From Hemibagrus wyckioides (Eukaryota; Chordata; Actinopteri; Siluriformes; Bagridae), in assembly GCF_019097595.1 (NCBI RefSeq), contig NC_080718.1, positions 11,502,657-11,566,656 of the forward strand: 64,000 nt of DNA. Direction: 5' to 3'. The notes beneath the pieces are model-generated. The model did no database searches. It was not told the origin of the DNA and saw only the letters and a program-made list of their open reading frames with translations. Within the stretch, counting starts at the first letter, position 1. Every line of letters begins with the position of its first letter. Positions 1 to 27,480 of the stretch are shown here, in pieces. Both the position numbers and the translations under genes were made by a program.

Positions 1-1019
1 TTAAGAATATCAGGTTGTTATTTAACATTTAAGTAACACCGAATTCTGTTTTTGGTGTATTTCACTGGGACACTTTGAACTGTGCTCATTATCTCTGGCA
101 TCACAAGACAAAATTAATTAAACGAAGCTTTGCCTACAAGCTCAGAACATTGTGAAAAATAGTCTTAATGTAACGCAGGAGGCTACAAGTGAATTAATAG
201 CAAAATGTTTTTGGTCAGGAGTCACACAAAAACTGCTTGGTCAAGCAGGAATGAAACTATTAGACAAGTTTATCTATTTAATTTGTCTAATGGCCAGATG
301 GAGGACCGGATGTTTGGGGGGCAGCTTGATCATAAATCTGGGTAACATCTGTTACGACCTCTGGGTGATGGGAAAAGGAAAGGAGGAAAATACAAAAAGA
401 GACAGGTGGAAAGTGTTTTTTCATTAGAAGTTCTAACATGCAGATGCCAATAATTATAGGCTAGGGAACAGGTAGGAGCTGTCAAGAACTATGACAGAAA
501 GACAGATAGAACAGAAAGCATAAGAAATGAACAGAAACAGGTCAGGACCAAGGCTGCCAGGTTGGATTAACAGTTTACAGACCATTTGTAGTATAAAACA
601 AACCCAATTCATTACAAACAAGTTCAATCTCTAACTGTTTGAAATGAAGTATAAAAAAGAGGAGATTATCAGAAACCAGCAAAGAGCCACCCCTATATAC
701 AGCATGACAGACTTTTTTAGTTTCAACTAGATAATTGTGTCATTGTGATAACCTCAAATGTCAGATTTGACCTTCTGGCAGGGCACCAACGTCATCACCA
801 AGTGAACCAGTCGAATTAACTACAAAATAAGACAGCCAGAGCAGCCAGAGGTGAGACATATCACATTACCAACTTAGGTAGCACTAAAACACCACCACCC
901 ATCATTTTCTTCCCTGAGGCAGTCAGGGAAGATTCAACACTTAAAACCAGTAAGACGCCATACTTCATAATGCACTTTGCAAAGCTACGATAGAATTTTT
1001 ATTTATTTATTTATTTTTT

Positions 1020-1300
1020 TTTTTATGAGACTCTTTTAGCTGGTAATATTGCTGCTACATTTATTGTACTACAGATTGTTTACAGTCCAGTATTGCAATA
1101 GCTTATTTTGCATATGGTTTTCTATGTAGTTATTGCCCTTCATTTGTCTCACACTTTTATGTGTTTGCACTTTATATAGTCTTGTGTATTGTACTACTGT
1201 ACTGTTATGTGTTGCTCCATGGTCCTGGAGAAATGTCATTTTATATTGCTATATAGAAGGATGACAATAAAAAACCTACTTGACTTGATTTGATTACATC
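1020..1300 (+). repeat. dispersed teleost repeat, 3' tail
   Basis: The sequence includes GGTCCTGGAGAAATGTCATT and ends GATGACAATAAAAAACCTAC followed by TTGACTTGATTTGATT. This is the recurrent tail of an interspersed fish repeat. Confidence 0.6.
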
Positions 1301-2340
1301 ACCACTTACTGGTAGTACTAAAAACTTCCTCCAGCAGCCTCTGTCAGTACTCCCTTTGAGTTTCTGCAACCTTTCAACACCCATCTACACCATGGCCTTG
1401 GTTTGGTACCACCTAGAAGTATTTCTTCAGAAGTATTTCTTGGGGCAATAAGGTAAATGAAGTGCTATGCTAAGGTATACTGACCATCAACAACTAAGAA
1501 TACTATACAAGCTTTCATTGGGTTAGTAGTCTCCTCCCTTTCAGGAATAGGCAAGAAGGACCAGAGGCATGAAGGATGCCCTAAAGATTCATAACCATTT
1601 GTCCTGCAGAAAGAATCACAGCAGTAGGCAAGGTGAGGTGCAACTAGTCATTTTGTCATCCACAATGCATAAATATGTATAATATATAAATATGAATATG
1701 CAGTAGTTGAAAAGGAGGCCCTGGCAATTAGCTGCTTACGTTTGACTGAGGCTTCTCCAGGGATACCAACAAATCACCTACAAATCAGGTCTATGGACAG
1801 TAATGACAACACATTTACACATTAAGATTTGAGATGCCAAAATAAAAAAAGCTATCTTGTTCTCTATTTCCACTCTATTGCTTGGTGATGAGAAAGCAGG
1901 TCCACTGAGCACAGCCAGAATAATAGCACACTTTCCTAAAACCTGCAAGCAAGTTTCTGCTATTTGCTATTCCATTGGAGCACCCCAATCCACATTTCTT
2001 TTTCTAAAAATATTCAATACACCTATCCCTCCATCCTCAGCCATCATTATCTGAGTGTGATTATGCTTGCCTTGGCCATATCACAGTACCATATCCTGCA
2101 CTTCTGGTTAATGATCATAGAGTTGCCTGCACTATGTTTCTCTGCCATCTTTCCAACCCCAGATATGGACACTGACAATGGGTTTGAAAAAAGATAGCTC
2201 TGCACAATGTAGACATACTATGTGATTATAAGTAGATAATGCTTGCAGATTGCTGATAATGATTGTTGATGTTAAGGGATATATTACTTCAGTAACAAAT
2301 AACACTGAGTCCACTAATTATCTAAAAATTACAGCAGTGT

Positions 2341-2388
2341 ACACACACACACACACACACACGCATATACACACACACACACACACTA
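2341..2388. repeat. (CA)n microsatellite, interrupted
   Basis: Two CA runs are separated by CGCATATA. Confidence 0.9.
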
Positions 2389-2730
2389 AGAGGCAATTAT
2401 TCCTCCAAGTAATTTAATTTGATTAAATTTACCGCATGGCTTATCTCTGACTTTTTTTCTACATTTACAATGAGATTTCCTCTGGTCCTCTAGTGACCCC
2501 TGGTTTCATGAAACTTATTGGAAATATATACTTTTACTTTATCACAGCTATGGTTCGTAATGAATGTGGCCCAGTGTTTTCAACCTTATAAAAGTTTTGT
2601 TGCTGGGTGTATAATGCTAGAAAATGTGCAACTCATCATGAGTTAGGGCAAAAACAATTACATTGGTGTTTAATTTCATGTAATGTATTAAGTTTCAATA
2701 TATGTAACATTTTTTATCTCTCTTATTTTA

Positions 2731-2731
<1 letters not shown>

Positions 2732-2762
<31 letters not shown>
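2732..2762. repeat. (AC)n microsatellite
   Basis: About 15 AC units. Confidence 0.9.
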
Positions 2763-2764
<2 letters not shown>

Positions 2765-3639
2765 AACTCTATGGTGCTCTGCTCTCTCTCAAATGGCTGA
2801 AGTGCCAGATACTAGTGAGTGATCGACGTGTAGGCGTTTTTGATGTGGTGAAACACTGGAACAGGGCCACTTATCGGAGTGTGAGGCCACATGATGGCCA
2901 CAAGTTGATGGCCATACCAACTTTCTCGATCGTGCAGTCTAGAACACACACTTACTCTTTCAGACTGAGAGCCTGTGGCTGATGTACGGCACAAGGTGTT
3001 CCTCCCCATCCACCACATGAGACATAGACCCCAGCCTGCTGTCCGATGCATCAGTCTACAAAAAAGGTAGAGAGAGAAGTCAGGAGAATGTAAGAGTGGT
3101 CAGCCTCAGAGTGCAACTTTTACCTGAATAAAAATCTGTCTGCTGCCTAAGTAATGAGATCAGGTAGCAACCTGATGACATAGGAAAAAGTAGGCACAAA
3201 CCTATGATAATAGCCAGCAAGCCCCAGGGGACTGTCTCACCTCTTTTTTGGACTGGGTTTTGGGCAAGCCACAGTCGTACTTGGGGACACATCTGCCCAT
3301 GTCCAGATATAGACACTGTACTTCCACCCATCCAGTCACACACTTCTTTGGTTTTGATAGTCCCACCTATCTTAACAATGTTAGGACATTTGGTGACAAA
3401 GATGAATTGAGTCGCCTTTTTTAGATTCACCTCCAGTCGTTGCACCTGCCCAGGTTTCCTGCAAGCCTCCACACAGGCCCAGGCCTTAATCCCATACCTG
3501 TGGCCCTGGGGTCACCAACCTGCAGGGGAGAAGAGACAGATGGGGGTGGGGGGTGGGGGGGGGATCACTCCCATTTCCATAGGGCTGGAATGTGGGCAGG
3601 GTGGGGAGAAAAGGTGAAAATTAAAAAGAGCTAGATATG

Positions 3640-3990
3640 GCACCAAGTGTTTCTTTGCCAACTGGACTGCCTCTTATAGCATAGCAGAACAGTGGCCCTG
3701 GACCCATTTCACAGTCCTCTCCAGTTGCTGGGCAATGAGATTCTTCATCACTACTAACTACATTTTGTCTTCACTACCATGTTCCTCTGCCAGAAGCCAC
3801 CTTCGACAAACATCTCAGAGCTATTGTCCAACTGCGAATGGGCAGCCAGCTTACTGAGTGTCACAGAGTGGAAGCACTGACGATGCTGTTCGGGGTGCAG
3901 CCGAAAACTGTTGTGCTGCAAGCTGAGCTTCCCCTAAAAGTAGCTGCCCACTGCAAGTCTGGCCAGTCTTTATTTGGAGCGAGGAAAAAA
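3640..3990 (-). pseudogene. gag-like retroelement remnant, - strand
   Basis: On the minus strand, one frame near 3840-3930 reads RLHPEQHRQCFHSVTL, resembling the G-L-x-P-E-x-H-R-x-x-F-R-S-L block of SCAN-like gag in teleost Ty3/Gypsy elements. An adjacent frame gives a plausible upstream part, so the reading is frameshifted. The GC-richer sequence at 2820-3640 could be more of the same insertion, but I do not recognise it. Confidence 0.35.
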
Positions 3991-4870
3991 ACAGAGTACC
4001 AGTAGAATTTACATAATGTAGTTACAGTATAATACTCCACATTCATGTGTTATATCAGAAGAGTTCTTATGGATCTTATGAAAATCCACTACTTTGGTAT
4101 TTTCTTTTTTTATTTATATACTGTATTACACATTCACCTTTAAAGAAGATTTCATGCTTTATTCAGCTCCCATGCCAACAGCAGAAAACAAGCTGTGTAT
4201 TTGGCTTTAGGTTTAGGCTGTTGTATAGAGAGCATTCATTTTAGGCAACTTAATTCTAGGTACATCAGTACAGTGACTCTGGAATGTTTTACAGTTCTGT
4301 GAACAAGAAGATGGTGGGAATATCAATGCAATACCTGGACAAAGAGTTTATTAGAAAATACATGAATAACACTAAAGGCATGAGAAATGCATGCAAGGTT
4401 TTCTGAAATAAATGTATGCCAAGAATATATGATATAATAGTGTACAAATAGCTTACTATAATATAGAGTACACAACTCTTACTATAACTTTACAGATGGA
4501 CTAGGTTGTTGTCTTTTGTTTCTCTTTTTCAATTTATTTTACTCAATTACATTAACGGAGCCTTCATTAAATTACATTTACATATAAATGTTGGATGTAA
4601 GTAGTTCTAGCACAGGAATTAAGTTTGGAAATCTTCATTAACTGAGTCAGAGTTTATCTCAGGGCAAACATCTTTTACAAAGGGGAAAACAACAGGAAAA
4701 CGTTTTGGACTACAATAACTGTAACACTTCTCAAAATGTTGTATAACAATCCATAAAGGCTAAGATATTTTTACACATCTTATGCAAATTTGGAACTGTT
4801 GTCTTTTGCAGCCTGATTCTAATGACTCAACTTGTCCAACCTGACATTAGATACTCAAGAAAACAATCTG

Positions 4871-4873
4871 AAA

Positions 4874-4932
<59 letters not shown>
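4871..4932. repeat. (AAAT)n microsatellite
   Basis: About 15 AAAT units. It explains the long YLFI-repeat reading frames on the minus strand. Confidence 0.95.
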
Positions 4933-6181
4933 GACTTTGGGCCAGTGCATATGGTACATCCTACACTCATGAATAAATTGAAGCCTTTGTTTGGCAGCAA
5001 CACTGAAATTTGACCTGCGTTCATCTGAGCCTTTACCTAAGGCTGATCTGTTATGTGGAAGAGCAGCTGTGAGTGCTACTTCAACTACTATAGACACAAA
5101 AACTTTACAGGAGAAGAATGATGGCAAAGAATCACTTTGGGATGCTGAAGTCCAGCTGTTGGATATTTTAGCCTAGAGAGGAAAGAAGAAGCACATGAGC
5201 ACCAGAGGAGTCAAGCAAAAAGAGATGAATGCAGGTTTCCTGGGGTGCTACATTGCTCATTTATGAACATTCCTTTGTATGGCAACAGAATAAAACATGA
5301 AAGAAATCAACAGATCAGAAGTTCTGACTTAATAACTTCTTTGTTCAATGGTCCACGTGGGAATCAGCTTTGACTTTATGAGCAGAGATCCAGCTTGTGA
5401 GGTCTTTCAGCCTGAGCCACTTCACCCTGACTTGAACCTGAACTGGGGCTCAGAGACAAAGCTGAGGGATTTATGGAAAAGGAGGTGAGAAAACCAGAAC
5501 TGAGTGGACACTGAGTGCACAGTCCCAGGACTGTGTCCAAGAAAAGGGCACCTCTGTCACGGAGAGTGAGACACTGTTCAAATTGCACAAAAATGGGGCA
5601 CTGCCATTTGCATTAAGCACTGCAGAGCTGGATCTGCCTGGGAATGAGTAAACGTTTGCTAAGACAGGTAAGAAGTTTTTAATATAAAAGGTAAAATAGA
5701 GACATGAACACATTTCAAGCAGATTTCATCACTGTATAATCAAACAGTATGTATGGAAAGAGAGAAATGTACATTCAAAATACACTATAAGTAAGGAATA
5801 AAACTACTCCTTGCATGGGCATACAGTTATGAAAAAATGATAAATTATAGGGTGGTGTGATCAATTATTTTTTAATTACAACACATGACTGAATTATTTT
5901 ATTTCTGTTATAATATATTGGTCAAGAATAACAATTTCATCATTTTTAAAGAATGTCACATTTTATCCACATATATATATATAATCTGATGTAACATTTG
6001 TGTAACGTGTTTGTCACACATTGCAATTTTTCTGTTACGGAATTTCACATCATGTTATATTCTTTTATAGTTATATTTAACGTTGTGTAAATTAAGACTA
6101 ACTTATAGTGAATTAGGCACATTATAATGCCATGTTACTGAGAAACTTGATTTTACTGAGAACACTCTCATAGCAGACTAA

Positions 6182-6379
6182 ACATTACATTTACAGCATT
6201 TGGCAGACACCCTTATCCATAGCAACTTACAATTTATCTCATTTTTAAGCAACTGAGCAATTGAGGGTTAAGGGTCTTGCTCAGGGGCCCATCAGGGGCA
6301 GCTTGGTGAACCTGGGTTTTGAACGCACAACATTCTGAGCAGTAACCTAACACCTTAACCACTAAGTTACCACTTCCCT
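6182..6379 (+). repeat. dispersed teleost repeat (GGCAGACACCCTTATCC type)
   Basis: It has the characteristic order: a TTTACAGCATTTGGCAGACA start, CTTATCCATAGCAACTTACA, GGGTTAAGGGTCTTGCTCAG, a GGTTTTGAACGC tRNA-like box and CACCTTAACCACTAAGTTAC. This is a very common interspersed repeat in otophysan fish. Confidence 0.8.
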
Positions 6380-7213
6380 TCAAAGTTACTGATGCTGGCA
6401 ACTCCTTCCAAAAATTGTTACATAACTGTCTATATACAAAAAGCATCACTGTACAGTATTGATGAAACATAAAGTGTTTTTTATCTACCATTCAAGTACC
6501 TGTGAATGACTTATCATTTCTATAGTTATCATTTCTATTCATAGAAATGTTACTTGCTACTTAGAGCCTCTGCTCATAATTGCCTTATTCATATATGTAA
6601 TGGACATAAAATAACAAACTCTAGATACATATTCATACTTTGAATTTGGGATAAAACGAGCTACACAATTAGACAAGCTTGGAAATTATTGCATGAATAT
6701 CCTCAGAAACGACTGTTAGTAATAAATCAGTTGTACATTCCTGACCGCAATCATAAAACTCAGAATAATTATCAAAGTGTTTGTTTCTCCTGTAGACTCC
6801 TGCTTGGTTCTATCCAGTAGACTATGCCAGGTACAAAGTGTATTTTATTCAGTATGTGTGCTTGGAATAGCTTTTAACCCAATTTTCACAACTTTTCAGA
6901 AGCGTTACATAAACAGTATTTCCCTTCAGCTTCTGAGGGATTATGAGGCTGCGAGATGTAGTGTTTTGCCGCTGGCACAATGCTGCTCTGTTATTTTTTG
7001 ACCCCCTACGGCAGTGTGTATCTGTCACACTCCCTCTGGAAAGATACCCCTTTTGGCTATATCAGCCTAATTATTACATAGAAGATTAATTCTAAATTTG
7101 TATATGAGGCAATTAAAATATTGTCATGAAATTATACAATTTTATACATACACCTAAATGAAATATAAATATTATATATTTTATCTTAATATACATACTG
7201 TACATACATTCAA

Positions 7214-7231
7214 ACACACACACACACACAC
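7214..7231. repeat. (CA)n microsatellite
   Basis: A short run of about nine CA units. Confidence 0.85.
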
Positions 7232-7689
7232 CAAGGACCTTTGTCCAAAAAGTAACACATTTATCCCCAAGTGCACTTGCAAACTGTAGCGTGACTTTTT
7301 TTTTTATTATTATTTATGGCAACATAGGACTCATTTAATGTAGACATACTTGCCTAGCTGTTACCTCCAGAAACTGCTGAGTTCCTGAGATTTTCAAATA
7401 CAAAGTTTGAAGACTTTACACTGAATGATGCAAAAAACATTGAGCAGAGGGTCTGCATGTGGAAACATTCTATTAATGAGAGAGACCCTAGGACAATGAC
7501 CAGGCTCATTTAAGCTGTCAGAAAGTCTTTAGAAATTAAAATAAGCACTCACAGAAGCGCATTTCAGGATGCACAACTTATTAATCTGTGAGCTAGATGG
7601 ACTGGAAAAAAAGACAGATATTTTTATTTTTAACTGCACAGTTTCCATGAGCCTGTGACCTCTCTTATCTCACTCACTGTTTTTATTGT

Positions 7690-8245
7690 TCACACCAAAT
7701 CCTAGGAGATCCTCAGTTTATGAAATACTCAAACCAGCCCATCAGGTACAAACATCCATGCCATGATCAATATCACAGAGATTGACAATATATGAAGATT
7801 GGATAAAGACCAGGTGAAGATTTTCCAGCATTTATCTGTCCAGTTTGGGTGAACCTGTGCCGTTAAAACCTTAACGGTTTCTAGGTGACAGGAGTGGAAC
7901 CTGATGTGGTCTTCAGCTGCTGCATCCCATCCACTTCTTGTCAGCTCAAATCATTCTGGCCTTTTCCCTCTCATCGACAATGTGTTTCCGCCTTCTGAAT
8001 TACTTCTCACTGCATGTTTTTCCATACCATTCTAAGTAAAGTCAATAAACTGAAAACCCCAGAAGATCAGCAGTTTCTGAAATACTCAAACTCAAAAAAA
8101 AAAACAAAGACCATGCCAATGTCAAAGTCACCAAGGTCATATCTTCTCCATTGTCATGTTTAATGCAACCATAAACTGAAGCTCTTGACCTGAATCTGAA
8201 CCTCTTGGTTGGCTGTCTGGATAATTGCTTAAATGAGCAGAAGCA
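7690..8245 (+). repeat. dispersed teleost repeat with partial internal duplication
   Basis: The stretch 7885-8245 carries the recognisable series GATCAGCAGTTTCTGAAATA, ACCATGCCAATGTCAAAGTC and AACTGAAGCTCTTGACC. A second diverged copy of the segment around GAAATACTCAAACCAGCCCA lies at 7700-7790. A fragment from the far end of the same family lies near 41125-41205. Confidence 0.65.
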
Positions 8246-9977
8246 TTTGATTGTACTGTATTAAAGTCATTTTAATTTATTAATGTCATCAGTAGTATTT
8301 ATCGTATTTCGTATCGTATATCGTATTTCGAACATTTTGCCAAAGTTTTTTAGTTGCAGTGCTCATTCTCACATAGTGAACACTTTATGTTCTTGACTTT
8401 AAGTGTTGACTCTGTGATTAGAGCTTTGGTTGTGAGTTAAAATCCCACCCCATCACTATGCTACTTTTGGGTCCTTAATCGAGGCCCTTAAGTTTTCACA
8501 GCCCTCTGGCATCTTGCCTTAGTTGTAATTGACTATGTACAGAAAAAGAACTGAGCAAATGGACTATGCATGTGTTATAAGTATAGTATAACACTGATAT
8601 GTCCTTATCAGAGAGCCACTTCATGTATTTTTATTCCACACAACATTCTGTATGTCCTGTAGATGTGTTTATTTATAAGAGCAATGATGCCCTGACTAAT
8701 TCCTGTTCCCCTGTGGCATAATTTTACTCCATCTTCATCTAAATCATAGCTTTTTCTAAGCATATTAAACACTGGATCATATACATCTATCCACCGACTG
8801 CATGCTGCTCTGCATTGAATTGGCTAGAAGTAAAATATTGGAAGAGAAATAGTTAAATCTTACTATGGTTTTGCCCACATGACTAATGCAGCATAAGGTA
8901 GTTATAAAGGTGATAATGGGTCATTTAGGGTAGAGACCTAAAGACATGCATATTCATTTTCAAGGTAATTGCCACTTCTTATGAAACTAATGACAATTCA
9001 AAATTTCCTTTATAGGTGATAGTTTCATCCATTTACTGCTCTTTTGTGAGGTGAGAACTCTTAACAGTGGATTATAAACTGTGCCTATATTTCTTTCTCA
9101 TGTGTCTGGCCTGCAGAACCTTACAAGTCACATGACATTGTGCGTAATTTTTTTACAATATAAATCAGAAGGTCAGGGCCTTCCTGTTCAGATTTGTTTG
9201 GTCTCCTCTGATCAGTAATCTAGCATCACAGATGCACAGACCTTATATTATCACTTTATACTCAGGAGAAAAAGACAGAGTAATACACAGAAAGGGTGTC
9301 ATCTGACAAATTCCCCTCACTGGTTAAACACAGATAACGCAAAACCAGTAAAAAAAAAAAAAGAAAAGAAAAAACAATGGCACAGAATCCATAATTTTCT
9401 CTTTCAGTGGGATTGTTTATGGTTGCCTGCTCCACTCTCCCACAGGGTATTTTGGTGCTTTAGTGAAAGCTAAAGTAAAAATGATGAGTTGTTTCACTAG
9501 GGATTTCTGGTGGGGGGAATTAATGCGTTTGGAGTGTGTACCAAGCTTGGCTTGGCATGGGTATTTGTTTAAAGTGCATGGGTGGCTGCCGTGCAAATAA
9601 TTTGTCATTAAACGGATGTCCATTTAAAAGCCAGCCTCTCAGGATATGGATTTAATGCCTGTTTAAACCATTTGTTGGGCATGACAGAAGAGGACCAGTC
9701 TGATGGAATTACAGTGTGAGGGTATTCAATGAGATTTATTTTTTGGTCCATTAGCGGTTAAAATGAAATGTTGCACCATTTCTAAGTTCATATTGATTTA
9801 TAACAGCCAAAGGTTACTAACAATATGATATTGTTTGCTAATTAATATGTTTAGACAGATGTATAATAATTCCTTTACTTGAGCATATGAGCCATAAAGA
9901 AAAGAATATTACATATAGTAGATTTATAATGGTTATGGTACCAGCTGGACATCTTAATGTTAACCGTTAACTGGTGA

Positions 9978-10120
9978 TAATAGGGCTGCATACTGGTATC
10001 GTGGTATACTATAATAGGGCTGCATACTGGTATAGCAACGGTTCAGCCTCACAGCTTTCACATCCACAGTTCCATCCTGAGCTTCTGAGCATTTTCTTCC
10101 AATGTTCACATGGGTTTCTT
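9978..10120. repeat. short tandem duplication and repeat fragment
   Basis: The 22-bp unit TAATAGGGCTGCATACTGGT... occurs twice, 34 bp apart. It is followed by GGTTCAGCCTCACAGCTTTC and CACATGGGTTTCTTCC, a remnant of a common tRNA-like fish repeat. Confidence 0.5.
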
Positions 10121-12963
10121 CCATATCATGTCAGATCTAACATTAGGTAAATTATGTTGTTGTTGTTTTTAATTGTTTATGGTAACACTCTCTAAGTTTG
10201 TTGTTATTTTATATTGTCAGTTTTTCAACAATGTACATTTTGTAATGCAAATTAAGTTTAGAGGTCTAAATTTGCATACATAATAAGGTCAAATAACTAG
10301 TTTTTGGATGATGTTAAATTTTTAAAAATATTTATTAACTATATCTAATTAGAAAGATTTTTTTGCATAACTTGTTGGAAAATTAGTATTTTAGCAAAGA
10401 AAACACCATTGACTGTAATAAAAATCCTCAGTATAAAATCTAATGTTAATACAAAAATTCAACATCCCACAACATTATGGTACATTCCTCTGTAATACCT
10501 TCCTAAATATGGAGATGCATCTCATGAATGCAGGCGATCTCAAAACATGGATCTTTTTATTCTGAATATAAAACTGATTTTGATGGAAACTATTTTAATC
10601 AATAAGTGATTAAATGAATAAGAAGTACAATAAAGTGTTTCAAAACTTGCTAGGTTTATATTTATGGACCAAAATAGAAAACTTCTTGATGTTTGTAGAA
10701 ATTGTGTAGGCACAATTTACTGTTTGTTTTTTTTTAGATTTTGTTAATGACTACGCTTTTAAATTTGAGCATGTAAACAATACTCAGTGAATTTACCAGC
10801 TGGCAAATATACTTATTAATAATTAATGTGATGAAAGCTACTTTGCAAAAGCTCCTGTTACAATACACACGTCTTCAGGTAGAGACAGAAGATGGTGTCC
10901 TGTTCTGACACATTTGTACAGAATTTTTTTAATTTTTTATTTTTTTGGATGGAGCTGTAGAAAGTAATATAAAGCCCGCATACTCCATCTAAGCAAATAC
11001 AATATGAGTGATATTGTGAGTGCCGTTTGATTTATCCAGGTGGATGTTGAAAAGACAAAATTTTGCCTTTTTGTTTATTTATTGACGGATTGAAATGTGA
11101 TAAAGTTTTATTGAATCTTAATGGGATGCTGAAATTGGGGATTTAAAAAGCCAGTTCTCACCCGATATAAGTGTGGTACATATGTCACATGTAATGATTT
11201 GGATGATGGGACTAGCTAAAATATATAAAGTATATTTTATGACAATTACATATAATGAACTCAGCTGTTTTAAAGAAAATATTATTCATCCCTGGACAAT
11301 GCATTTGTGTTCATTTCCAAATACAAAACCTTAAATTATCCATTTTCTCATTCCATAAATGCTGAATAATTCATCTGGGTCTGTACAGCTATCATCTAAC
11401 AAAACACAGGCCAAGTTGGTTGATATCTTTACCAGGCAGTAATTTATTTTCCAATGTCTGTATACTGTATACCTTAAGCAAACTGACGAATAAATGTGAT
11501 TTTCTAATTGATATTTAAAAAAAAAAATAATGTAATGTAGGTTTGTTTGTAATGTAATGTAGCTTAAAACTCAAAATTTGTTGAGATGGCAGCAGCAGCT
11601 GCATGTGACAGTAGATTTCTGGATAATATTAATAATAAGATCAAGTCAAGAGGCTATCCCATTTGATCAATGCCACAGGCTACTGTCTAGTGATTTTTTT
11701 AGACCCTGTAATAGGCAGCTGAGGGCTGATAACATAAGATCATCCAGTGTATTGTCTAGAACTCTTTTTGAGTGGTTTTAGAACTATGTTTGATACAGCA
11801 TATGTATCATTAACCAGACTTTTTGAGAAAAATTCCAGCCTGGCTGCATACATCTCAAAATCATCACAAAAATGTAAAAGTCACCTCAGCATTAGAAAAG
11901 ATGCATGTTTTTCTGAAAGTGTGGGAAACCATGGTTCACACACATTTCTGATGTGTGACATTATCTTTACCATTTTTCTCCTTCCATTCTCCCTATCTTT
12001 ATAATATATCTTATAGTAGAAATGGTTCTGTACATCAAACACACACTGTCCGGCCTTATTAGATTTCATTCTCCTTACTTGCTATTGAACAAGCTCTTGT
12101 TGACTGCAGTGTTATTAAACTAGACCAAACTGTGCACTTACCCCTATGGAAGGATGCCACTGTCTACCAGTTTGACAAGTGTTGCCTGTGTTTTAACAGT
12201 GTTTTACCAGTCCGATATTTCAGTATTACCACCATCTCAAAGAGCCAAGAGTCAAGACCCAAAACACTGTCAAATTCCTAGCAAAAAAAAGGAAAAAAAA
12301 AAGAAAAAAGAAAAGTTGCTCATTAAAATGGTGAAAGATGTTATGATCTTGGCAGCATCTTGTGCCAGACTGGCAATATAAATTCTGTCTGTCATTGTTT
12401 TAGACTTTGACAAAGTGAGCCTGTCTGTGTGAATGCCACAAGTTTGTTCCCACAGTAAACAGACCATATGCAGGCTGCCGTTTTCTGCAAATCAGCAACT
12501 CTGTTAAGAAAATTAAAGCCATATGCAGGCTGGGGAGATTAATAATGCTCAGCAGATAATGCTGAAATGTCCTTGTGACATTACTGTTTTTGAATATTTA
12601 GGATTCATTAAATTTTGCTTTTCAGCTTCACTTATATTTCTAACATTACAGCTTGTTTTATTTTTTGTAGTGTGATTTTTTCATGTTTGAGTTAATGATT
12701 CTCCTAAACCTGAGGAGAATAATGGAATCCTGTTTTTGGCTCTCTGTTTTTTTTTTTTGGCATTTCTCCCTTTAAAATTTGTACTAGGGTTTTATTCCCT
12801 TCTGTGTGTTATTAATTCAGAGAATCTTCAAAGAATCTTATTTGATTTAAGACCTCCAGTTAGATGTGTTAATTGTAGTCATGGTGTATTTTGACATTAT
12901 GTATGATGTTTTTGTTTGTTTGATTCTGTGAGACACTAATATTGAATCTCTAACACCTTGTAG

Positions 12964-26583
<13,620 letters not shown>

Positions 26584-27480
26584 GGAGCATCTGTGCACAA
26601 GATGTATGTCCTTCATGCTCTCCTTGCCTGTGGCAAAGAACTTGAGACTCAGAAGACCCCTGGAGCCCCAACTGAGATCAGTACAGGGGTTTTACAAAAA
26701 TGACTCAAAATGCAAAACACGTCTCACTGTACTTGAGTTGAATACACATGTTCATGCCCTGATGCTGATGAAGTGGTGATTATAAGGCACTTTGTCAGAG
26801 AAGAAGACATGAGTTCATCATAGCAGATCTTATGTAAACAGCATGACTGTCTCTCATTTAAATAGACATTATAATGTTTTATAGAGCTGATTATGTTCTT
26901 TTCCAAGACCACTAATGAAGAGCCTGCCCAATCAAATGAAAGAACTTACATTCCGTTTTATCAATGATGTGCTCAGTATTATATGGTTCTATAATTGCGG
27001 ATAAATGTCTAGTTAATAGACTCTCCGGAAAAAGACATATGCACATACATAGTCTAATACATTATTCAATTAATGATTAATAACTCCATTGTTTCAGCTG
27101 AAAGAAATGCATCACTCAAATGCTCTGGGATTACATGAGATTTTTTTAGTCATCGTTTTACAGCATATCCAGCTACACTGTCATATACTGAGACTGATTG
27201 TAATGAGAAACTCATTCCTTTGATTAGTACTATATAAATTACATGTGTGCATGTTTATTTATAGCAGATAGAAAATGAGTTGTCTTCCTTCTCTGGTTGT
27301 CTTTATCTACCGTAATAACCACTAGGTATGTTTTGCTTTCAACATGCTACCTCAGAATGTACTATCTTGATATCTGCATACCTGCCTGCTACTTCTATCA
27401 GATTGTGACCTCATTTATAATTCAGATATTATTCCCCTCTTTCTCACATGACCTCTTTCAATAAACTGAACTGCTTGCAC
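26584..27480 (+). other. c10orf90: putative 3' UTR of c10orf90-like gene
   Basis: Non-coding sequence follows the stop codon. The first canonical AATAAA that I see is at 27460-27465, which would give a 3' UTR of about 0.9 kb. The end is inferred only from this signal. Confidence 0.3.

Larger units (their letters stand above)
1..12963. other. gene-poor region upstream of c10orf90-like exons
   Basis: No exon with convincing homology was found here. It may contain 5' exons or UTR of the c10orf90-like gene, which I could not locate. The rest is AT-rich sequence with microsatellites, dispersed repeats and one gag-like remnant, listed separately. Chance ORFs at 152-427, 1857-2197 and 11578-12004 show no recognisable family. 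Confidence 0.5.

Noticed and set aside
4827..5127. Minus-strand ORFs with YLFI repeats
   Set aside because: Translation of an (AAAT)n microsatellite.
6182..6379. tRNA-like box near 6310
   Set aside because: It lies inside a dispersed repeat, with no foldable cloverleaf or anticodon arm visible.
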